Below are positions 37,683 through 48,674 of a stretch of DNA of 63,221 nt, one piece after another (position 1 is the first letter of the stretch; every line of letters begins with the position of its first letter). Both the position numbers and the translations under genes were made by a program. Origin of the DNA: Acidobacteriota bacterium (GTDB lineage: Bacteria; Acidobacteriota; Vicinamibacteria; Marinacidobacterales; Marinacidobacteraceae); assembly GCA_009835985.1 (NCBI GenBank), contig VXWI01000078.1, positions 1 to 63,221 on the forward strand. The letters are read 5' to 3'. Under the pieces are notes generated by a model, which was given only the letters and a program-made list of their open reading frames with translations, had not been told where the DNA came from and searched no databases.

Positions 37683-38355
37683 CGAGGAAACGATGAGTTC
37701 CCAGATCGAGAGGACGCCCCGCAGCCGGGTCCGGCGGCTGCCGCAACGGGGCTCGTACGACCGGACAGTGATCAACCAGGTCCTCGACGAGGGGATCGTG
37801 GCCCACGTCGGGTTCGTGCACGAGGGTTCGCCGTTCGTGATTCCGATGGGCTACGCGCGCGACGGGGACCGCCTGCTGCTGCACGGATCGTCGGCGAGCC
37901 GGCTGATGCGTCTCCTGGCCGCGGGAACGGAGGCCGCCGTTACCGTGACCCTGCTGGACGCGCTCGTCCTGGCCCGCTCCTACTTCCACCACTCGATGAA
38001 CTACCGCTCGGTGGTCGTGCTGGGACGCACCGCGGAGGTGGCCGGGCAAACCGAGAAGCGGGAGGCGCTCGACGTGCTGTTGAGCCGGCTGGTGCCCGGA
38101 CGCCACGGGGATGCCCGCCCGACGAACGATCTCGAACTGAAGGCGACCCTCGTCGCCTCGCTCCCCATCGAGGAGGCCACCGCCAAGCTGCGGACCGGGC
38201 CGCCCGCCGACGACGACGAGGACCTCGCGCTTCCCTACTGGGCCGGCTTGGTCCCGGTGAACACGACGTTCGGGCCGCCGGAGCCGGCGCCGGACCTGCG
38301 GGGCGGCATCGAGCCGCCGGCCTACGCGAGGAACTACGGGCGGAAAGCGGTCTGA
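37675..38355 (+). CDS. pyridoxamine 5'-phosphate oxidase-related flavin-binding protein (NimA-like)
   Basis: This 226-residue protein has the split-barrel flavin fold of the PNPOx-related/NimA group. Conserved features are the N-terminal GSYDRTVINQVLDEGIVAHV, the strand PFVIPMGYARDGDRLLLHGS, VTLLDALVLARSYFHHSMNY and a late-barrel Trp. Such proteins bind FMN, F420 or haem, and the ligand cannot be told here. The gene overlaps the S2P gene by 8 bases at ATG 37675; ATG 37693 is an alternative start. It is probably a soluble cytoplasmic reductase or detoxifying enzyme. Confidence 0.78.
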   Translation: MSDEETMSSQIERTPRSRVRRLPQRGSYDRTVINQVLDEGIVAHVGFVHEGSPFVIPMGYARDGDRLLLHGSSASRLMRLLAAGTEAAVTVTLLDALVLARSYFHHSMNYRSVVVLGRTAEVAGQTEKREALDVLLSRLVPGRHGDARPTNDLELKATLVASLPIEEATAKLRTGPPADDDEDLALPYWAGLVPVNTTFGPPEPAPDLRGGIEPPAYARNYGRKAV

Positions 38356-38375
38356 CCGGTAGACTCCCGGCCTCC

Positions 38376-39662
38376 ATGTCCCGGCGTCCCGTCACCGATT
38401 CCATTCGGTTGGGACTGGCTTTTCTGGCCGCCGGGTTCGGGGCGGCCGTTTCCGCGGTGCTGCTGCTGCGCCATCACGGGCTCGACGCCGGCGCGCTGGC
38501 GGCGGCGGCCTGCGATCCCTCGAACTCCGGGTGCGAGGAGGTGGCGGCGAGCGCCTGGTCCACGGTGGCCGGGGTTCCCCTGGCCGCGGTAGGGCTCGCG
38601 TTCTTCGTATCGCTCGGGTTCCTCGTGGCGCTGGCCCTGCTCGGCGGAGCGCCGCTGTCGAGCCGGCCGGGCCGCCTCGCGCTCGGCCTCGTCGGTCTGG
38701 CGCTCGTGGTCGATCTGTTCCTGTTCGGCGTGCAGGCATTCGCCATCGGGAGCTTCTGTTCGCTTTGCATCTGGACGTACGGTGCGAACGGCGCGGCACT
38801 CGTGTTTCTGTTGCCGGCGCGGAGGGTGGTTTCCATGAGGCACGGTCCTGACTTTGCCGTCGAACGGCTCGCGGTACGGGCGTTCTGGCTCGCCGCCTGC
38901 CTGGTGGCCGCGGCGGTGCTGGTGATCAACAGTGGCCTCGGTGACCGGGCCGAGGACTCGGTGGACCTGTCCATCCTGGGCGTTCGTTCCGCGGCGCCGG
39001 ACGGGCTGCCCGCCGGGTTGCCGCTCCAAAGCGCCGGGCTCCCGCCGCAGTGGCGGAACCCCACGTTCCGGCAGCAGCGCGAGCAGGAGGTGTCGCTCGA
39101 GGGGCTGCCGGTGAAGGGCGACCCCGACGCGCCTGTGAAGATCGTGACTTTCTCGGACTTCCTGTGCCCGTCCTGCCGGCGGTTCGCGCTCGCTTTCGAT
39201 CAGTACGTGGAAGGCCCGACCGGCCCTCACGTCGCGCTCTACTACCGGAGCTATCCACTCGACTCGACCTGCGCCTCCCATCTGCCCCGGGTGATGCATG
39301 CGGGCGCCTGCGAGGTGGCGCGCGGCGGAGTCTGCGCGAATCTCCTGGGCAGTTTCTGGGAGTTCCACGACGCGGTCTACATCGCTCCGCCGAACGCGCC
39401 CGACGTCGACGACGTGGTCCGCATCGCAGTGAACGCCGGACTTGACGAAGCGGCCTTCCGGGCCTGTCTGTCAGAGCCCCGGGCCGAAGCGGCGCTGCAG
39501 GCGGACATCGCCGAGGCGGTGGGGCTCGGCGTCACCGGGACCCCGACGATCTTCATCAACGGACGGAGGGTGCCGACGCTCGACGAATTCGCCGACGCGG
39601 TCCTCTGGGAGCTCGAGAAGGCCGGCATCAGCGTCTCGGACCCCGATTCCGATCGCGAATAG
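38376..39662 (+). CDS. VKOR-DsbA fusion, vitamin K epoxide reductase plus thioredoxin-like domain
   Basis: This 428-residue protein joins an N-terminal VKOR membrane domain (loop cysteines in CDPSNSGCEEVAAS, active CxxC in GSFCSLCIW, about four to five helices) to a periplasmic DsbA-type thioredoxin domain. The DsbA active site is FLCPSCRRF, and the cis-Pro region is GVTGTPTIFINGRRVP. The VKOR half passes electrons from the DsbA half to quinone, so one protein does the work of DsbA plus DsbB in disulfide formation. Two further cysteines in the DsbA part (DSTCAS and GACEVARGGVCANLL) may add a structural disulfide. Confidence 0.88.
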   Translation: MSRRPVTDSIRLGLAFLAAGFGAAVSAVLLLRHHGLDAGALAAAACDPSNSGCEEVAASAWSTVAGVPLAAVGLAFFVSLGFLVALALLGGAPLSSRPGRLALGLVGLALVVDLFLFGVQAFAIGSFCSLCIWTYGANGAALVFLLPARRVVSMRHGPDFAVERLAVRAFWLAACLVAAAVLVINSGLGDRAEDSVDLSILGVRSAAPDGLPAGLPLQSAGLPPQWRNPTFRQQREQEVSLEGLPVKGDPDAPVKIVTFSDFLCPSCRRFALAFDQYVEGPTGPHVALYYRSYPLDSTCASHLPRVMHAGACEVARGGVCANLLGSFWEFHDAVYIAPPNAPDVDDVVRIAVNAGLDEAAFRACLSEPRAEAALQADIAEAVGLGVTGTPTIFINGRRVPTLDEFADAVLWELEKAGISVSDPDSDRE

Positions 39663-39679
39663 CGGAAGGACCAAGTCAC

Positions 39680-40078
39680 ATGCCTGACCTCAACTACCTT
39701 GCCATTCTGGTCGCCGCCATCGTCCCGCTGATCGTGGGGGCTCTCTGGTACGGGCCCCTCTTCGGCAAGCGCTGGCTGGCGCTCATGGAGACCACCGAGG
39801 AAGAAATCGCCAAGGGCTTCAATCCCCTGAAGACCTACGGCGGCTCCTTCCTCCTCGCCATTGCCTCGGCCTTCGGACTCGCGGTGCTGCTCGACGGGTT
39901 CAGCGGTCCACTCCACGGCCTCCACGCCGCGCTGGTGGCGACCATCGCCTTCGTGATCCCGGTGACGCACCAGTCGTTGGCGTTCGAGAAGCGGAAGTCC
40001 GGGCTCGCGGTGCTGAACGTCGCTTACAACTTCACGGCGCTGCTTGGTCAGGCGATCCTGCTTTCGCTCTGGAAGTAA
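39680..40078 (+). CDS. DUF1761 family membrane protein
   Basis: This 132-residue protein has four membrane helices, with the family features YLAILVAAIVPLIVGALWYG and FGKRWLALM near the N-terminus. DUF1761 has no known function. It starts at ATG 39680, 18 bases after the VKOR-DsbA gene on the same strand. A two-hairpin repeat begins 9 bases after its stop. Confidence 0.85.
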   Translation: MPDLNYLAILVAAIVPLIVGALWYGPLFGKRWLALMETTEEEIAKGFNPLKTYGGSFLLAIASAFGLAVLLDGFSGPLHGLHAALVATIAFVIPVTHQSLAFEKRKSGLAVLNVAYNFTALLGQAILLSLWK

Positions 40079-40086
40079 GGAGCGCC

Positions 40087-40134
40087 TCGGAGCGCCGGCC
40101 TCCGGCCGGCATCGCCCCCAAAGGGGGCGAAACG
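40087..40134 (+). repeat. two-hairpin dispersed repeat, copy 3
   Basis: The copy begins TCGGAGCGCCGGCC. Hairpin 1 is GCCGGCC-TCC-GGCCGGC and hairpin 2 is CGCCCCC-AAA-GGGGGCG, followed by AAACG. It lies between the DUF1761 stop and a convergent transporter gene, so it could serve as a bidirectional terminator. Confidence 0.8.
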
Positions 40135-40141
40135 CCCGTAC

Positions 40142-42412
40142 CTACCGCCCGCCGGCGCCGCCGTCCCGGAGCGATATGCGCTCCATGCCGCTGACGAAGA
40201 GCACCTCGTTCGTGGACCGGTAGCGGGATAGCGCGGTCTCCGCGTCCGCGCCCCGGAGCGTCGCCGCGGGGACTCCGGCGATCACCAGGTCGGCGCGCGA
40301 GGACCTCCGCGCGACTTCGTCCTCGAGTTCCTCGTCGCTCTGGTAGCCGATCGTCATCCGGTTCTGCTGTGAGATGGGCAGCCGTTCCTGCGACAGCAGT
40401 CCGGAGAGGTCGTGGTTTTGATGCTCGCCGGAACCGAGATCACAGCACTCGAAGAGCCGGATCTCGGCGCGCTTCCATTCCGGGTGTCCCACGATGATGT
40501 AGGCGAGCAACAGCATCAGCGGCGCATTGTCGAAGTTGTCCTCGGTCAGCCAGAGGTGGATGGAGGAGCGATAGCCGAACCGGTGGCTGGTGGAGCGGAG
40601 GATGAGGGCGTTGAACCCGGTGTCCACCGCAACCCGGGCCCCCTCGACACTCTCCGCGATCTCCTCACGGCGCAGTTCGTCGAACTCCAGCAGCAGGCAG
40701 TTGTTCGGCAGTCCGGAGATCCCGGGCATCTGGAGCGACTGGGTGAGCGCGAGCCGGAACGAGGGGCTGACCAGGGAATCCACGTAGACCCCGGCGCCGC
40801 TCGCTTCGGTCTGGCCGATCAGGGTGCGCACCTCCGCGTGCGCCTGCCGGGCGGTGGCCATGGAGTACTCGCCCTCGACGTACTGGATGAAGTGGCCGAA
40901 GCCGTGACGGTGACTGATCCAGCGCAGGAGGTCGAAGTGCCCCATTCGCTCCCCATGGCGGGTGACCGCGATCACCGACGGCCGCCAGCCTCCGGCGGAC
41001 CGCTCCACCAGGTTCTTTTGGAGCGTGATCCGGAGCCGCCTGGTCAACTGGAAGATGGTCCCCTGGAAGATCGCCGCGAAGTCCCGCTCCCCCCGCCGGG
41101 AGCGGCTGAGGCCGATGTAGATGAGCCACATCACCGAGAACGCGATGAGGGCGTAGAGGGCGTTCATCCGCACCATGAGCACCGCGCACATGAGCGCGCC
41201 GACAAGCGACAGGTACCACCGGGTGCGGAAGGTCGGGCGATAGGACGGATTCCCGGCGAAGTACTCCAGGAAGGACACCGTGCAGAGCGCGCCGTAGGTC
41301 ACCAGGAAAAACATCGTCAGGATCTGGGCGATGGAGTCCACGTCGCCGATCACCACGAAGAGGACCGCGATGGCGCCCGACACCCCGACTGCCCAGCGAG
41401 GTTCGCCCGCCTCCCCGGACCCCCGCGCGAGGAACCGGTTCAGCGCCGGGACCGGCAGGACCCGGTCCTGGCCGAGCGCCTGGAGGGTCCGGGGTGCGAC
41501 CAGGATCGAGCCGAGCGCCGACGACAGCGTTGCCGCAGCGAGCCCGATGTAGACCGCGGGTCCCCAGACCGCGATCTGCGCCATGATGAACGGGTCCTCC
41601 CGCAGGGCTTCGGGAGCTGCGTTTCCCGCCAGCTTGAACGCGACCACGACGTAGATCGCCATCCCGACGAGGGTCGCGGCGATCGTCCCGAGCGGGATGC
41701 TCCGGTGCGGATCCTTGAGGTCGCCCGACAGCCCGAGGCCGGCGATCATCCCGGTGAAGGCGGGGAAGATGATCGCGAAGACCACCGAGAAACTGTCCGG
41801 GTTCCCGATCGGCCGGACGGTCTCCGGTTGCACGCCCCCGGAGGGTGCGCCCAGCAGGAAGGCGGTGATGGAGCCGCCCAGAATCAGGCAGACCACCCAC
41901 AGCACCCGGACCCCGAGACCCGCGCCCTTCGTCAGGACCAGCGCCACCACCACCAGGGTGGCGGGGAGGCTCACGAACCGTGGGTCCACCGCGATGGACC
42001 AGCCGGATTCGATCCACCCGTACACCGGGCGGAACGCCTCCGCGAACGCGACGAGGTAGAACGCGACCGAGATCGCCTGTGACAGGTAAAGGGCGATACC
42101 GATCACCCCGCCGATGCGCGTGCCGAAGGAGCGGCTGATGATGTAGTAGGCGCCGCCGCCGGCGACCCGGCGGTTCGTCGCGATCTCGGACACCGCCAGG
42201 ACGGTCGGGATGGTGACCAGGTGGGCCACGCCGATGATCAGCAGGGTTCCCGCCAGTCCGACGTGCCCGACCGCGTAGCCAAAGCGGAGGAAGAGGATCG
42301 CCCCGAGGATCGTGCTGATCGACGCGAGGAAGACGGGGGCGGTGCCGAACCCGTGTCCCGACGCGGCCGGTCCGGGGTTTGGACTCCGGCTCGGGTTTTG
42401 GCCGTCGGTCAT
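40142..42412 (-). CDS. APC-superfamily transporter, SLC12 cation-chloride cotransporter-like
   Basis: This 756-residue protein has a 12-helix APC domain (residues about 25-450; first helix signature STILGAILFLRFGYAVGHVG, then GGAYYIISRSFG). A soluble C-terminal domain of about 300 residues (VIAVTRHGERMGHFDLLRW, YQSDEELEDEVARRSSRADL) follows. Length and C-terminal domain fit bacterial relatives of Na-K-2Cl and K-Cl cotransporters better than simple amino-acid permeases. It probably moves Cl- with Na+ and/or K+; ion choice is inference. It lies on the same strand as the AGCS gene, with a long stem-loop between. Confidence 0.82.
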   Translation of the reverse strand: MTDGQNPSRSPNPGPAASGHGFGTAPVFLASISTILGAILFLRFGYAVGHVGLAGTLLIIGVAHLVTIPTVLAVSEIATNRRVAGGGAYYIISRSFGTRIGGVIGIALYLSQAISVAFYLVAFAEAFRPVYGWIESGWSIAVDPRFVSLPATLVVVALVLTKGAGLGVRVLWVVCLILGGSITAFLLGAPSGGVQPETVRPIGNPDSFSVVFAIIFPAFTGMIAGLGLSGDLKDPHRSIPLGTIAATLVGMAIYVVVAFKLAGNAAPEALREDPFIMAQIAVWGPAVYIGLAAATLSSALGSILVAPRTLQALGQDRVLPVPALNRFLARGSGEAGEPRWAVGVSGAIAVLFVVIGDVDSIAQILTMFFLVTYGALCTVSFLEYFAGNPSYRPTFRTRWYLSLVGALMCAVLMVRMNALYALIAFSVMWLIYIGLSRSRRGERDFAAIFQGTIFQLTRRLRITLQKNLVERSAGGWRPSVIAVTRHGERMGHFDLLRWISHRHGFGHFIQYVEGEYSMATARQAHAEVRTLIGQTEASGAGVYVDSLVSPSFRLALTQSLQMPGISGLPNNCLLLEFDELRREEIAESVEGARVAVDTGFNALILRSTSHRFGYRSSIHLWLTEDNFDNAPLMLLLAYIIVGHPEWKRAEIRLFECCDLGSGEHQNHDLSGLLSQERLPISQQNRMTIGYQSDEELEDEVARRSSRADLVIAGVPAATLRGADAETALSRYRSTNEVLFVSGMERISLRDGGAGGR

Positions 42413-42435
42413 CGGATGCAGCGCAATCCTCGCTT

Positions 42436-42516
42436 AACAGCCTGTGGTGAGACCCACGTGAGCGCCGAGGCCCCCACCGGGAGAACTGGGCCGCGTGGGT
42501 TTTGCCACAGGCTGTT
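42436..42516. repeat. 81-bp imperfect stem-loop with 12-bp terminal inverted repeats
   Basis: The arms AACAGCCTGTGG (42436-42447) and CCACAGGCTGTT (42505-42516) are perfect complements. An inner pair, ACCCACG (42452-42458) and CGTGGGT (42494-42500), extends the stem. The loop holds a 21-base segment (42470-42490) that recurs inverted inside repeat copy 5 at 54820-54840. It lies downstream of the AGCS stop and upstream of the SLC12-like start. A terminator or a small non-autonomous element are both possible. Confidence 0.7.
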
Positions 42517-42594
42517 GAGCCGCGTGGCGGCGCCCGGTTCCCCGGACGCCGCGCCGATCAGGGTCAGCCTCGGGCGGGTCGGCGTTTCCGCGTC

Positions 42595-43980
42595 TCAGCC
42601 CGATCCGCCGCCTTTCTCGGAGGCGTAGTACTCGTTGGTCTTCTTCGCGACCACTCCGCCCAGGAACAGCAGCCCGATCAGGTTCGGGAAGGCCATGAAC
42701 CCGTTGAGCAGGGTGCCGATGTTCCAGACCGTCTCCACCGTCACCAGGCCGCCGATCAGGAGCAGGGCCACGTAGATGATCCGGTAGGAGAAGATGCCCT
42801 TCCGCCCGAACATGTACTCCCAGCAGGTCTCGCCGTAGTAGTACCAGCCGATGATGGTCGAGAAACCGAACAGGAAGGAGGAGATCGCGATCACCAGCGG
42901 GGCGACGCCGATCGAAGTGGAGAAGGCCGCCGCGGTGAGATCGCCGCTCGCCGCCTGGTACTCCGCCGCCTGCCACATTCCCGAGGAAAGGACCGCGAAA
43001 GCCGTCATGCTGCAAACCACGATGGTGTCGATGAACACTTCGAAGACACCGACGAGTCCCTGATCGGCCGGATGCTTCACCTGCGCGATGCCGTGGGCGA
43101 TCGGAGCGCTTCCCAGACCTGCCTCGTTGGACAGCACTCCGCGGCTGATGCCGGCCGCGATCGCCTGGCGGACCGTAACGCCGAGGAATCCGCCCGCTGC
43201 CGCGTGCGGCTGGAAGGCGTACTCGAAGATGGTCGCGAAGACCCCCGGAAGCGCCGTGATGTTCATCAGCAGATAGGTGAGGGACATCCCCAGATAGATG
43301 ACCAGCATCGTGGGAACGAGCTTTTCCGCGACCGACGCGATCCGGTGGATGCCGCCCAGCAGCACCGCGCCCACCGCAACCGTGATGAGCAGCCCCGGAA
43401 CCCACGGCGAGACCTCCAGTCCGAATCCGGCGGCGGCCTCGACGAAGGTCCGGACGATGGTGTTCGACTGGGCCATGTTCCCCGTCCCGAGGAGCGCGGT
43501 GGCGGCCCCGAAGACGCAGAACATGATCGCGAGCACCTTCGCGATGCCGGGCGACTTGACGCCCGCCATGATGTAGTACATCGGGCCGCTGGCGAACGCG
43601 CCCGACTCCTTCTTGACCCGGTAGGTGACGCCGAGCACCGCCTCCGCGTACTTGGTGGCCATTCCGAAGACCGCGGTGACCCACATCCAGAAGATAGCGC
43701 CCGGTCCGCCGACCAGGATCGCGGTCGCCACGCCGCCGATGTTCCCGTTCCCCACGGTGGAGGCGAGCGCGGTGGAGAGCGCCTGGAAGGGGGTGATCTC
43801 TCCCTCGCCCTCCTGGTCGTGGGACATGCCGCGCACCACCCGCCGGACCCCGCCGGCGAAACCGCGGATCTGGACGAAACCGGTGCGGATGGTCAGGTAG
43901 AGCCCGCAGGTCACCAGGAGAAGGGGCAGGGCGTACCACTGGTAGATGGCGTTCGACGCCGCGGCTATGAATTCGCTCAT
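42595..43980 (-). CDS. sodium:alanine/glycine symporter, AGCS family
   Basis: This 461-residue transporter has about 11 helices. Family signatures include ALSTALASTVGNGNIGGVAT near residue 68, GGPGAIFWMWVTAVFGMATK, and the later SNEAGLGSAPIAHG. It imports alanine or glycine with Na+. ATG 43980 lies 27 bases after the stop of the NSS transporter gene on the same strand, so they are probably co-transcribed. Confidence 0.92.
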   Translation of the reverse strand: MSEFIAAASNAIYQWYALPLLLVTCGLYLTIRTGFVQIRGFAGGVRRVVRGMSHDQEGEGEITPFQALSTALASTVGNGNIGGVATAILVGGPGAIFWMWVTAVFGMATKYAEAVLGVTYRVKKESGAFASGPMYYIMAGVKSPGIAKVLAIMFCVFGAATALLGTGNMAQSNTIVRTFVEAAAGFGLEVSPWVPGLLITVAVGAVLLGGIHRIASVAEKLVPTMLVIYLGMSLTYLLMNITALPGVFATIFEYAFQPHAAAGGFLGVTVRQAIAAGISRGVLSNEAGLGSAPIAHGIAQVKHPADQGLVGVFEVFIDTIVVCSMTAFAVLSSGMWQAAEYQAASGDLTAAAFSTSIGVAPLVIAISSFLFGFSTIIGWYYYGETCWEYMFGRKGIFSYRIIYVALLLIGGLVTVETVWNIGTLLNGFMAFPNLIGLLFLGGVVAKKTNEYYASEKGGGSG

Positions 43981-44007
43981 GGTGTTTCCTTCAGGAGGAG
44001 GCCGGCC

Positions 44008-45378
44008 CTATCCGACGAAACGGAAGACGATCAGCAGGAAGATGGCCGCGGGCGAGACGAAGCGGATCAGGAAGCCCCAGAGTCCCGGGCCGGGGAAGCC
44101 GGGACCGTCGCGCCGGAGTTCGTCGCCGGCGAAGCGGGCGCCCCACTTCCAGCCGATGAAGAGGCTGATCAGCATTCCCCCGACCGGCAGCGCTCCTTCG
44201 TTCCAGACGTTGACCATCAGGTCGAAGAAGGTGCCCCCGACAGCGGGAAGCTCGGAGAAGAACCCGCCGCCGAACGACAGCACCGAGGGGATCGAGAACG
44301 CGAAGGTGAAGGCGCCGACGGCCAGCACCGCCTTGCGGCGCGGCCAGCGCCACTGGTCGATCGCGTGCGCCACCGGTACCTCGAGCAGCGAGATCGTGGA
44401 GGTGAAGGCCGCCACCGAGAGGAGCAGGAAGAAGGCGGCTCCGAACAGCAGGCCACCGGGGAGTGTCGCGAAGAGTTGCGGCAGTACGGCGAAGATGAGG
44501 CCGGGTCCGCCCGCGGTCGGGTCGAAAGTGGCCCCGGGGCTGAAGCTGGCGATGGAGAACCCGGCCGGGAAGATGATGAATCCGGCGAGCAGGGCGATCG
44601 TGGTGTCGATGCCCACGATGGCCACCGAGGCCGAGCGCACCGCGTGGGAGCGGTGGAGATAGCTGCCGTAGGTGATGAGCGCTCCCATACCGAGACTCAG
44701 CGAGAAGAACGCCTGACCCACAGCGGCGCCGATGATCTCGGGATTCAGCGCCTGGGAAAGATCCGGCCGCAGGTAATAGGCGAGTCCCTCGGCGGCGCCC
44801 GGCAGGGTCACCGCCCGGATCGCGAGAATCAGCAGGAGGACGAAGAGCAGGGGCATCATCAGGCGCGACGCGGCTTCGATGCCGCGCCGGATCCCCCGGT
44901 TGACACACCAGGCAGTGGCAACGAGGAACAGGCCCGTGAACAGGATGTTCCGGCTCGAATCCGCCGCCAGCTGGCCAAAGAGCGCCCCCGAACCCTCGGC
45001 ATCCGAGGCAAGCCCGTTCGTGACCGCCAGCCAGAGGTACTGGACCGTCCATCCGGCGATGACCGCGTAGAAGGAGAGGATGAACGTTCCGGCGGCCACC
45101 GCGAGCAGTCCGATCACCCACCACGGTCCCGTGGGAGAGATCCGGCGAACGGCTCCCGCGGGTCCCAGCTGGGCGTAGCGTCCGACCAGGACCTCGCCGA
45201 GCAGGATGGGGGCGCAGATGAAGACGACGGCAACGAGATAGATGAGGACGAAGGCGGCGCCGCCGCCCTGGCCTACCTGGGTGGGAAAGCCCCAGATGTT
45301 TCCGAGCCCCACCGCGGAGCCGGTAGCGGCGAGGATGAAACCCGGGCGAGATCCCCAGCTTCCGCGGTCGTTCGTCAT
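44008..45378 (-). CDS. neurotransmitter:sodium symporter family (NSS/SNF) transporter
   Basis: This 456-residue protein has about 11-12 helices, with the Na+ site motif FILAATGSAVGLGNIWGFP in TM1 and GGAAFVLIYL. It is a LeuT-fold importer of amino acids or related amines with Na+. The start is ATG 45378 (MTNDRGSWGSRPG) with AAAGGA upstream; a longer frame upstream is not protein-like. It lies 23 bases after the propeller protein gene and ahead of the AGCS gene. Confidence 0.9.
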   Translation of the reverse strand: MTNDRGSWGSRPGFILAATGSAVGLGNIWGFPTQVGQGGGAAFVLIYLVAVVFICAPILLGEVLVGRYAQLGPAGAVRRISPTGPWWVIGLLAVAAGTFILSFYAVIAGWTVQYLWLAVTNGLASDAEGSGALFGQLAADSSRNILFTGLFLVATAWCVNRGIRRGIEAASRLMMPLLFVLLLILAIRAVTLPGAAEGLAYYLRPDLSQALNPEIIGAAVGQAFFSLSLGMGALITYGSYLHRSHAVRSASVAIVGIDTTIALLAGFIIFPAGFSIASFSPGATFDPTAGGPGLIFAVLPQLFATLPGGLLFGAAFFLLLSVAAFTSTISLLEVPVAHAIDQWRWPRRKAVLAVGAFTFAFSIPSVLSFGGGFFSELPAVGGTFFDLMVNVWNEGALPVGGMLISLFIGWKWGARFAGDELRRDGPGFPGPGLWGFLIRFVSPAAIFLLIVFRFVG

Positions 45379-45401
45379 GTTGGTGTCCTTTCCGGGACCG
45401 G

Positions 45402-46238
45402 TCACTGCCCTAGCGGGAGCACCCGTCCACCTCCGGAGACTCGAAAAACGGTTCGGGCATGGGCGTCGGCGACCAGGAGATCGCCTTCTGCGCTGAGCGC
45501 CATGCCCTGGGGGCTGATGAACGGGTCCCCGCCGGCATGCACGGAAACCCGCCCCTCGGGGCTGATCTTCCAGATGCAACGGGCGTAGCCGTCGCTCACG
45601 AAGAATCCCCCGTCGGGGGCCCTGACGAAGTCGTGGGGGAACTCGAACGGAGGTGACTGCACGAGCGGCTCTCCGTCACCGCCCTCCATGCGCAGCACGT
45701 TGCGATCCGTGAGCACGTGGAGGGAGCCGTCACCTTCGGCCAGGATGGCCCGGGGCGCGCGGATCGTGGCAACGTCCTCGATGGAGTCCGGCCGGACCCG
45801 GCGAAGCCGCTGGGTCACCCGGTCCACCGCCAGGATGTCACCGGAGGAATCGACGGCGATCCCCCAGGGAGTCACGAATCCGGAGTCGTCGGGAATGGCC
45901 TCGATCTCGCCGGAGGCGCTGATCCGGTAGAGCGCCATCGTCGCCGGATCGCTGGCGAGGACGCTGCCGTCCCCGGTGGGGACGATGTGCCGGATACCGA
46001 AGAGCGGCGTCCTGGGGAGTCCCTCGCCTTGCGCCACCACCGTAAAGCCGTTGCCGCTCCAGCGGAGCAGCGCCGCCGCCTCGATGTCGGCGACGTAGAT
46101 CTCCCCGCCGGGCCCGACCGCCACGTCCACCGGATACCGGAGGTCTTCGGCGAGCGCCGGGGCCCCGAGAACGAGGCTGAGCGCGAGCGGGGCGGCGAGG
46201 TTCCGGTCCCTGATCCAGACACCGCGAGGGAGTTGCAA
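45402..46238 (-). CDS. NHL/SMP-30-like beta-propeller protein, exported
   Basis: This 278-residue protein has an N-terminal export segment ([17 protein letters not shown]) and about six NHL-like repeats, for example [37 protein letters not shown] and [18 protein letters not shown]. Such propellers bind ligands or peptides, or act as lactonases; no catalytic residues are identified. It precedes the NSS and AGCS transporter genes on the same strand and may be a periplasmic accessory. It is divergent from the pyrophosphatase gene across 293 bases that contain an isolated TAAAAT (46300-46305) without a convincing -35. Confidence 0.72.
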   Translation of the reverse strand: MQLPRGVWIRDRNLAAPLALSLVLGAPALAEDLRYPVDVAVGPGGEIYVADIEAAALLRWSGNGFTVVAQGEGLPRTPLFGIRHIVPTGDGSVLASDPATMALYRISASGEIEAIPDDSGFVTPWGIAVDSSGDILAVDRVTQRLRRVRPDSIEDVATIRAPRAILAEGDGSLHVLTDRNVLRMEGGDGEPLVQSPPFEFPHDFVRAPDGGFFVSDGYARCIWKISPEGRVSVHAGGDPFISPQGMALSAEGDLLVADAHARTVFRVSGGGRVLPLGQ

Positions 46239-46531
46239 GAGAAAGTTCTGGCCGCGCGCCGGGGCGCGAGTGTAGCAGTCTGTGGCACGCCTGCTTTGGT
46301 AAAATTGCCACCTTCCGGCAGCGCGGGAAAGCGGGTTCGGAGCGGGTTCTCCGGCCCAGCGGCGAGGAGTCCCCGCCTGTCCCTCCGTCTTGTTTCAGGC
46401 GGCCGCGCCAGCCGAATGCTCCGGTTGCAACGCTCCGGAGCAGCGCCCGCTCGCGGTGTCCGCCTGAGGCTGGCCCCGAGTATCTCGCAACCAGCCGCGA
46501 ACCGCCCTTTCACCAACTGGAGATCCTGCCC

Positions 46532-48571
<2,040 letters not shown>

Positions 48572-48583
48572 CGGCGCGACGGT

Positions 48584-48642
48584 CTGGAACGCAGGTTTCA
48601 GCCGGCGGCTCCGAGCCGACGCGATCTCGCCTCCGGGCGGAC
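48584..48642 (+). repeat. two-hairpin dispersed repeat, copy 4 (degenerate)
   Basis: The copy begins TGGAACGCAGGTTTCAGC, and its second part ends with CGCCTCCGGGCGG. Both hairpins are imperfect. It is recognised by position (12 bases after a plus-strand stop) and by the TGGAACGC-TTCAGCCGGC frame shared with other copies. Confidence 0.45.
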
Positions 48643-48674
48643 CGCGGAGCGCTGCCAAACGCCGCCGTACCGCG

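Noticed and set aside
46283..46305. TGGCACG followed by a T-rich stretch, like a sigma-54 promoter before hppA
   Set aside because: The -12 element does not read TTGC at the required spacing. Only a lone TAAAAT -10-like box is left.
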